From contig JAEPRB010000380.1 of NCBI GenBank assembly GCA_016758965.1, forward strand, positions 1-28,505: a DNA stretch of 28,505 nt, written 5' to 3'. Of this stretch, positions 21,044 through 28,505 are shown piece by piece (the first letter of the stretch is position 1; every line of letters begins with the position of its first letter). The DNA comes from Circinella minor. Lineage: Eukaryota; Mucoromycota; Mucoromycetes; Mucorales; Lichtheimiaceae. Position numbers and translations under genes: made by a program. The notes beneath the pieces are model-generated. The model saw only the letters and a program-made list of their open reading frames with translations, was not told the origin of the DNA and did not search any database.

Positions 21044-23196
21044 GGTGACACACACACACATATATATACATACTATGTTTTACTTTGCATAAAGATCCGC
21101 TTAAAAAATGTTTACTCTACATTATTTAGTCGCGCAGGACAATAAAATGAACTTACGGTTTTTCTTTTTTTCTACTTTTAGAAAATAAAACATCTCGCTT
21201 TTTACAATGAAAAATATCGTTCTTGAATCGAATAATTGATCATTATAAAAAAACATTGTCTTCGAATATACTTCTCCCCACCCGTCTTTTTTTTTTTTTT
21301 GCACGCGTTTATCCTTGAAAAAAATGAATGTTACGTAAATGCTAGTCATCTTAAAAAAAACATAATGTACCTTTTTCATCTTTGATGTAGATCCATGAAG
21401 AATAATCTTTTATGTTACTATAAAGCACTCATTTTTTAAAAAAAAGCCTACATGTTATTTGAAGTAAAAATTAATTATACATTTATTAAAAGTACAAAGA
21501 ATTAGTTGTTATATAGAGCTTTCAGGAGCACACAACAGTTCTACGTATTTATTTTTTAAAATAGACCACCACTTTTATTAAAAATGTTTTCTTTCTATTT
21601 GGTCATTTGAAATGTTTTTAAATGAGAAGAAAAACCCTTACTTGAATTTCATATAATTTCGTTACTTAAAAAAAAACCAAATAAAAAAGGTAGATCCCAT
21701 CATAATCTTTTAACTTTAACATATTATATGTTAAGTAAATAAAGAAAAAATGTTATTGACTATGATAATGATACGTAACAAACATAACAATTATGTAATC
21801 GTAATAACAGCATAGCCATGAAATAGTGTTGACAATATGAATAGCTAATATCTTTAGGTGTTATATTTGTTGTGATATTATGGTATGCCAAAAATATGGA
21901 AATGAAATAATTTATTTTTTGGTACACAGTTTTTTTTTTTTTCTATTATGTGTGTTTTTCTTTCATAACGATTCTTAGAATACTTGTTGCTATAACTACT
22001 TCCATTATTACTTGTTTGATTTCTATATTTTATAGACCTAAATAAAATAGATTAATTTTATTACCTGATTTGTGATTTTCATAAATGTCAATTGACCAAA
22101 TATTTGTAATTTTGCATGGATCTTGTGTAACAAGAAAATTAGGGAATACATGAAAAAATAATCAGTTATCATGATACATTCTTACAATATCCAAAATATG
22201 TATACGTAATATTTTTTTTTAAAAAAGAGAAAAGGAAATAATGAGATTTATGTAATGTTGTCGTACAAAAAGTTACATTTTGTTGTTAAGAAAAAGTACT
22301 TTCAAAAATCCGAATCGTGCTGTTAAAATAAATGATTAATTTACTTTGTCTGAAAAAGTGGATGCATCTTTATGCCTTTATCTTTTTTTTTTCCCGGTTT
22401 TTAGTCAATTCTAGGGAATTTGATATAGTTGTTCTTATTCTATGATACTTATATAATCATAATATAATATTACTACTGACTTGAAGTTTTTTTAACTATG
22501 TAAAATTGAAGTATCAGGGCCATGTCTAAAATAATGAAATAAATAATTATATCTGTTGTTATCTGGTTTTACTCCGGGGACGCGGAGGAAACAAAATTGT
22601 TGTTGCCCAGTTACCCGATTGATTCAGTGAAACAAAAACCAACCAGTTAATTTTTTTATATAAATAAAAATGGAGAACCTAAAAAAGAGGAGGTTTTTTT
22701 TTTTATAATCCAATTAAAACAATGAAAAAATTGGAAGATATCATAAAAATATAATTGTAATAGTAATTATTGGTCATTTCTAATTGTTGGGTTACTTCCC
22801 ATACTTTTTATATGAACTTTTTTTTTTAGAGTAACGGATCGTATCGAAAAGAAAAAGAGTTTACCCGATCTTGTGGTACCATTAAAAAAAGTTAAATTGG
22901 AACACACATCTTGATTACAAAGCCACCTGTTAGAAGGCGGGGGTGGGGAATCTCGGTTGCTCCATTATATTTTTTTATTTTCTGAGAAAAAATAAATCTA
23001 TTTGATTTTTGATTCGTCAAATCGTCAAAAAAAGTTACTTTTATAGATAACAATGGCATTTGCCACAGCTGCGCCATTCACCTTTTTTATATAATGTATG
23101 TACAAGTCTTTTTTTTTTCTTCTTCTCCTTTGTGTTACTACCGAAGTGTCGGAGGGGCAAGATCGAAGATCGCTAAAAAAAAAAGGTTTTCCAGCA
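21044..23196. other. Intergenic, mostly without detectable genes
   Basis: A 2.1-kb AT-rich stretch between the candidate peptide start (minus) and the MFS promoter (plus). It has long A/T homopolymers, isolated GC-richer patches near 22572-22622 and 22930-22950, and two TTACCCG motifs (22611-22617, 22861-22867). Short frames here lack splice logic or recognisable domains. Confidence 0.55.
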
Positions 23197-23204
23197 TATA
23201 AAAA
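23141..23204 (+). promoter_or_regulatory. MFS gene core promoter: CCG-N6-CGG, STRE-like AGGGG and TATA box
   Basis: Upstream of the ATG at 23289 stand CCGaagtgtCGG (23141-23152), the spaced CGG-triplet arrangement bound by Zn2Cys6 regulators; AGGGG (23153-23157), a stress-response-element core; and TATAAAAA (23197-23204), 85-92 bp before the ATG. The order and spacing are typical of an inducible fungal promoter. Factor binding is inferred from motif type only. Confidence 0.55.
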
Positions 23205-23288
23205 CGCTTAAAGTTTTTTTTTAATCCCGTTTTTACTTTTTTTCGTATTTTATTTTATTTTAGCTAATTTCAGTTATTTTACTGAAAT

Positions 23289-26200
23289 ATGGTATCATCA
23301 ATAAAAGAAGTTGACGAGAGTCATAATGATGATTTAAATATTATTAATCACACTAAAACACAACACGCATCATCCAATGTTACAATTGAGAATGCTGAAT
23401 CTATTCGAAGTTGTATTACTATTGCGACAACAAAAAATGAAGGCTCACACATCGACAACAATGAAAAAAATGGAGTTAATGAACAAGATAATGATAAAAA
23501 AAAGTTAATTACGAAAAAACGAATTGGAGTGATGTTGACATTTTTCAGTCTTCAACTTTCTTTATTTTTGGCAGCTTTGGACAAGTAAATTATAATCCTC
23601 TCTTTCTATTTCTTTCATGCTAGCTTCACTAAATATCATTATACTAACTAAACAAACAATGTCATTCAATGGATAATTAAAACAGTACTATTGTTGCAAC
23701 ATCATTACCAAAAATTGGATCAGATTTTGAATCAATGGCAATTTCATCTTGGGTTGTTAATAGGTAAAAAATAAAAATGAATTTGTTCACCATAGCAACA
23801 ATTTTTTTTACATATCTCACATTAATGCTGATCTTGATCCTATACTTATAGTTATGTATTAACATTCGATGTATTTCGTAAGTGTTATCAATTTAATATT
23901 TATGACAAGAAATTTATGTGGAAAAAAAAGTAAATTTTTTTTTTACTCATATATAACATTAATAATATATAGAACCATTGTTTTCAAAATTTTCTGATAT
24001 TTTTGGACGTAAGTATACTCTTATGTCAGGCATTGTTATCTTTTTAATTGGTTCTGTCTTGTGTGGTGCATCTCAGGTAAAAAAAAAAGAGGGTTGTGTG
24101 TGAGAAAAGAGAAAGAATGGAAAACAATATCGTTGTACAAAAAAAAAATAACACACACGCTCACTGGTTTACAATTCTTGTCAAACATAAAATAGACTAT
24201 GATCATGCTTATCGTTTGCCGGGCTATTCAAGGAATTGGTGCAGCGAGTGTAAGTTCAATACAAATTTTGATAGTGATCTACTAATCACATGTCATGCTC
24301 ATTTTTTTTTCTTTTTTTTTTTTAATTTTTTTTTAGATTTTCTCTATGGTAAGCGATGACCCATTATATATTATCATTATTAACGATTTTCTTCCAGTAG
24401 TAGTACATTGTCTTACTTTTTTCTTCTTTATTAGGTCTTTGTTATTATATCTGATTTAGTACCATTAGAAAAACGAGGCAGTTATCAAGGGTAAGTTTTT
24501 AAATGACCTTAAAAATTCGGATATACGTTTCCATGGATTAAGCAATGTATACATAATACAATGTTAATACTTTGACGTTAAATTTAAAATGTTGTGTTAT
24601 ATGTAGAATTATAAACGCTGTTTTTGCATTGGCTAGTGTTTTTGGTCCATTGATTGGGGTAAATATATATTATTATTATACAAGCTTAGAAATAAATAAA
24701 TAAAAAAGCCAACGACACAATGTATATCTAAGTAAATTGTATTTACAAAATTATTATCTATTTAGGGAAGTTTAACTGATAATGCAACTTGGAGATGGAA
24801 TTTCTACATCAAGTAAAGTATATACTAATATAATGATTAAAATAACTAGTTTTACTACTCTACAATACTCAACAAATTATGACTTAATTTATATATAGTT
24901 TGCCCATTGGTGCGGTTAGCTTAGTGATTCTATTTTTCTTCTTACATTTACCCACACCAAAACAAAACCTTAAAGAAAAATTAAAACGTATTGATTATGC
25001 TGGTAATTTCTTGGTTCTAAGCGCTGCTACTTTATTCTTACTTGCCATGAACTTTGGTGGTCAGACATTCCCCTGGAAATCAGCTGCTGTTATCGTAAGT
25101 GATATATATATATATATATATATATGGAAATCATCTAGCATAGAATTAGAAAAATAAAGGTTACATTATACTAACTATTATATATAATCTTTTTTGAAAA
25201 TTTTATATAGGCACCTTTTGTATTGACAGGTGTTTTGATTGCATTATTAGTAGTAGTAGAAATGAAATTTGCTAAAGAACCACTAATGCCACCAAGATTA
25301 TTTAAAAATCGATCTGTCGTTGCTATTCTATGTGCCAATCTATTTTTTGGTATTGCCTTTTTTGCTATCGTTTATTATTTACCTATTTATTTTCAAGTGG
25401 TACGCGGTGACTCTGCCACTTGGTCAGGTATCCGTTTGATCCCTATGCAAATGCTTATTACTGTTTTTGCAACTATGTCTGGTCTTATCATTTCGAAATT
25501 CGGCATTTATCGACGCATGTAAGTTATATAAACAGAATATAAATATCCATCTACTGTTTATAAGTATCATACGTTAATTTTTTTTCTTGTATTATATTAG
25601 AATTACCACTGGTTTGGGTTTGCTTACACTTTGTATTGGTTTGATGAGTTTATTCGATGTAGATACACCATTTTCTAAGATTTATGGATTTACAGTTATT
25701 GGTGGTGCAGGAATTGGTATGACATTTTCTTCCACAATTATTGCTATCCAAGCTGCTGCTGAACCTCGTGACATTGGTAATTTTTTTTTTTTTCATATTT
25801 TTCTTTTGTTATTTATAATTATACTAGCATATTACTAAATAAAGAAATTAAAAAACGAATAGCTGTCGTTACGGGTCTCAATAATTTTTCACGTATTTTG
25901 GGAGGTGCACTTGGTGTAGCTATAGCATCCGCTATTCTTAACTCAACCCTTAAAAAGGAATTGCCTAATATTATCCCTATTGAATACGCAGAAATTATTT
26001 TTCAATCCCCTGAATTTATTCGTAATGGGTTACCACAAGAGTATTTCGAAGTCACTGTTAAAGTTTATGTTGATTCATTACGTTTTGTATGGCATATTCT
26101 TACCATTATGGCTGGTATTGGTAAGCTTATTTTACTCTTATTCTCTTTTTTTTTTTTTTTGCGCAAGGGTAAAAAAAAAAGATATTGAGTCTATTCTATT

Positions 26201-26520
26201 ATTGATATAAGATTTGTTATATATTTATCTAATTTGTATATATATCAACAACGTTGTTTTCTATAGCATTCTTGGCTTCTGTAGTAATAAAGCACCATTC
26301 ATTGAAACAAGGTGGTCCATCATCAGAAAAGAAAGAAGAACAAGGAAATGATGAAAAGGTCCAAATAGGACGTTCTTCCTCTTCGACATTAGATGAGGGA
26401 AGTATATTACATATCGCAGAAGGTACAACTTCCGTTGAAAACAAAGATCAAGTTGTTGTTCAAGTAGAAAGCGATCAGCGTTCTTCATTTGACATTAAGA
26501 ATGCACGCAACCAAAAATAG
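23289..26520 (+). CDS. MFS drug:H+ antiporter, DHA2 (14-TMS) type
   Basis: Fourteen exons: 23289-23584, 23686-23763, 23852-23877, 23973-24076, 24196-24249, 24337-24348, 24435-24490, 24607-24658, 24766-24812, 24899-25094, 25211-25518, 25601-25776, 25863-26120, 26267-26520, giving 638 residues. Exon 6 is a 12-nt microexon (Ile-Phe-Ser-Met). An acidic/Asn-rich cytosolic N-terminus (about 1-78) precedes TM1. Family signatures are LAALDNTIVATSLPKIGSDF, crossing intron 1 and marking DHA2; SDIFGRKYT (motif A); [48 protein letters not shown] (antiporter motif C and its DHA2 extension); and LMPPRLFKNRSV. The C-terminal tail (about 65 residues) is hydrophilic, Ser/Glu/Gln-rich and probably regulatory. 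It is likely a plasma- or vacuolar-membrane proton-coupled efflux pump; the substrate is not predictable. Confidence 0.93.
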
Positions 26521-26821
26521 CCTTTCTTTTTCTATGATAGTCAATAGTGAAAAGAAAGGAAATACCAAACATTTTTATTTTTATTCTATATTTATTTATT
26601 ATTTGCATTTTCCATTTACATTTCATACACACATCATACACATAATTTACAATTACATATTATAAGCATTTACTATACATATATTTTTATTATCAAATCA
26701 AAATAATCTTTCACTTCCCTCTTATAGTACTCATTTTATAATTATTTATAAATGTATTGGTACCATTAATAGACCCAGATAACGGGTCATGTAACATGTA
26801 TGAAGCAAAGAGAGTTTATTA

Positions 26822-26835
26822 TTCCTAATTAGGAA
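26822..26835. repeat. Perfect 14-bp palindrome (ttcctaattaggaa)
   Basis: The sequence is self-complementary over all 14 bases and sits next to a short GC-richer patch. It may be a dimeric factor site or part of an old mobile-element end; the evidence does not decide. Confidence 0.5.
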
Positions 26836-27344
26836 ATGGCTCTACTAGCGGAGCGAAGGGAGAAAGTAATTTTTTTTTGGCAGTTATTGATTGTAAAATG
26901 ATCTATTATATGATTATAATAATTAGTTATTTGTCATATATTGTTAAGTTTTTGTTTATGAGAGTTGGGAATTTATGATGGTTGGCAATTTAGGTTGGGA
27001 TAACCAAGATATTAGATTTAAAATTTAATTAAGTAGAATAGAATATCGGAAATGATCCAAATTTCACTCAAAATGGAAGAAAGAGGCTAAGACTTAAGTT
27101 CTTATAGAGAAAATAATTGATTGATTGTGGGAGCTTATTCTGGACTTATATGATGCCAAACCACAAAAGAAATAGCACTTGAAAATATGAGTTGGATTAA
27201 TTATCCAAAAAGTGGGTATAAAAGTATTTTATTATCAAAAAAAATATAAAGATAGAAAGCTAAACTAAAATTCTTTGATCAATTCGATCCTATTTATACT
27301 ATTTACTATAATGTTTAATAATAATTAATAATAATAAAACTAAC

Positions 27345-27455
27345 TAATAATCGTTAATGCTTCTTGGTATTATTAAAAGTATTTAATAACTGTTAATGTT
27401 TTTTGTTAATATTAAAAAATATTTAATAATTAATAATGTTTTTTTAACATTAGCG
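27345..27455. repeat. Three degenerate tandem units of about 39-40 bp
   Basis: Units begin near 27345, 27384 and 27424. Each has the pattern taataa(t/c), ttaatg, a T-rich core, then attaaaa and tattt. The period is 39-40 bp. Divergence indicates an old repeat. Confidence 0.55.
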
Positions 27456-27627
27456 TCCACCAATGAAATTCAACCTTAGTTTCGGCAAATTATAATATCC
27501 ATTTTAATACTACATTTATTATTACTACTGAGATTTTGTTCATATGACAATAAAAGGAGGGGTTTTTTTTCAGGCGTAACAATATGTAATATTTGAGCAT
27601 TTATATTATAGAAGTAATTAAATATTA

Positions 27628-28170
27628 TTATTGTTCGAGTTTTATCAATTTTGCTCTGTCAATTTTGCTTGTACAATCTACTTTGCAACACACATAACAG
27701 TTTGGTCTATTTTTTTTTCTGTTACAGTCACTGCCACAAATGAGACATGCCTTTAATTTTTTTTATGATTTCCTTTAAAAATATTGTTATCACTGCTGCT
27801 AATTTCGCTATCTGTAAATGTTTGTAGTGCTATAAAAAATTAGGATCTGTTAACATTAAATTATTTTGCTACGTAGCAGCTCACGAACAGTCGATAATTC
27901 TGCAACTACAAGCTCTTTTGAAGATGTGATTATCACTTCAGATGAATTTGATTCTATAGCGTTGAATCCAATGGCAGTAGTTTCACTAATAGTATATTCC
28001 TTATTAATCGATCAATTGTTGACAATGTCCCTGAAATCACTACCATAAACAGAATTTTCATCCCCACACGGACGGAATCATGAACTCTCCATTAGATAAT
28101 GCTTTTGGTCTATTAGATTTTATCCCGGCATTAGGATTTTTTTCTCCCGTTATTCTTTCATGGCTTTAAT
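27628..28170 (-). pseudogene. Decayed coding remnant with piggyBac-like Cys-rich C-terminus
   Basis: Minus-strand fragments read as protein with breaks between them. From about 28170, hydrophilic peptide runs in one frame (NPNAGIKSNRPKALSNGEF). The frame then shifts near 28060-28085 into one carrying YTISETTAIGFNAIESNSSE, interrupted by a TGA. After further stops, a segment SEISSSDNNIFKGNHKKN breaks at an A run (27757-27764). The last piece encodes KACLICGSDCNRKKNRP then NCYVCCKVDC, ending at TAA 27628-27630. The cysteine pattern C-x2-C, Arg/Lys-rich linker, C-x2-C, K-V-x-C resembles the C-terminal domain of piggyBac transposases. No DDE core is present. This is most likely a dead transposon remnant; family assignment is tentative. 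Confidence 0.35.
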
Positions 28171-28324
28171 TATTAAAGATCTATCCCATCTCGCCACTGT
28201 TAATACAGTCTTTGACACCAATAACTTTTTTTAAAATTAACACTAATAATGTTTCTATGAACTCTCTTCTCTCTTATGCTTTACTACTCGTTTGAATCTC
28301 AGCAACATGTCATAGTCAGCATTG

Positions 28325-28500
28325 ATTGGCTAAATCCAAACGTCATAGTTGTTTTTACTATTGATTTTCACTTCAGCTGCAGGAAAGGCAGCGGAGTCAA
28401 TATAAACACCCCTTCCACCCCACCCCCCTAGAATCAGAATTGTCATGAGCAAAAGAGCATTTATTTAGAACAAATACTTTCAAAACACTTCTCTTGCACA
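28325..28500 (+). promoter_or_regulatory. Promoter and 5' leader of a truncated downstream gene
   Basis: An ATTGG (inverted CCAAT box, 28325-28329), a TATAAA (28401-28406, in gtcaatataaacacc) and a C-rich patch with CCCCT (28409-28413) are followed by an A/C-rich leader (28462-28500) and an ATG at 28501. TATA to ATG is about 95 bp, matching the MFS promoter in this window. The leader style suggests a well-expressed gene. Confidence 0.5.
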
Positions 28501-28505
28501 ATGAA
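28501..28505 (+). CDS. Start of a truncated gene (ATG plus two bases)
   Basis: Only the start codon and two bases are inside the window (context gcacaATGAA). It is called because of the well-formed promoter and leader immediately upstream. The product cannot be known from here. Confidence 0.4.

Larger units (their letters stand above)
26521..27627. other. Intergenic with degenerate repeats, no gene seen
   Basis: This is the 3' flank of the MFS gene plus AT-rich DNA. It holds a perfect 14-bp palindrome (26822-26835), a small GC-richer patch (26837-26867, actagcggagcgaagggag core) and three degenerate tandem units at 27345-27455. No open frame is supported. Confidence 0.6.

Noticed and set aside
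1..28505. tRNA, rRNA or CRISPR loci
   Set aside because: No T-arm/B-box (GGTTCRANNCC) with matching acceptor stem, no rRNA-like sequence and no spaced repeats of CRISPR type were seen on reading both strands by eye.

Overview
The window is nuclear DNA from a filamentous fungus, most likely a Mucoromycota (Mucorales-type) species. It is very AT-rich, has many short GT-AG introns (32 in the eight complete gene models below) and dense poly-A/T and AT microsatellites, and carries two CotH-family surface-protein genes, a family expanded in Mucorales. No bacterial-style operons, CRISPR arrays, tRNA or rRNA genes were seen. Gene models were assembled by hand from frame-consistent GT-AG joins; every complete model closes to a whole number of codons.

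Layout: 1-1864 holds a GC-richer coding-like tract on the minus strand (443-767) broken by one in-frame TGA, then empty AT-rich DNA. A minus-strand block follows: a divergent CotH-like protein (1865-3997), a BSD-domain protein (5688-7207), a GPI-anchored CotH3-type protein (7357-9546) and an MTG1-type circularly permuted mitochondrial GTPase (10299-11306). MTG1 shares a 493-bp divergent intergenic region with glucose-6-phosphate dehydrogenase (11800-13675, plus). A MIT-like low-complexity protein lies on the minus strand (13810-14954). A G-protein beta subunit is on the plus strand (17058-18508).

The stretch 18509-23288 is gene-poor. It contains the oddest locus: a candidate three-exon gene for a secreted peptide of about 43 residues (20618-21043, minus), directly followed by a GC-rich island (20470-20604) with several perfect stems, including a possible H-type pseudoknot and a C(UUCG)G hairpin. 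A 14-exon DHA2-type MFS drug/proton antiporter (23289-26520, plus) follows. The last 2 kb hold degenerate repeats, a decayed coding remnant with a cysteine pattern like the piggyBac transposase tail, and a clear promoter leading to an ATG only 5 bp from the window end.

The genes do not form one pathway. Two encode secreted or surface CotH proteins, two are housekeeping enzymes (pentose phosphate pathway, mitochondrial ribosome assembly), one is a signalling subunit and one an efflux pump. The two CotH genes lie 3.4 kb apart (facing ends), separated by the BSD gene.
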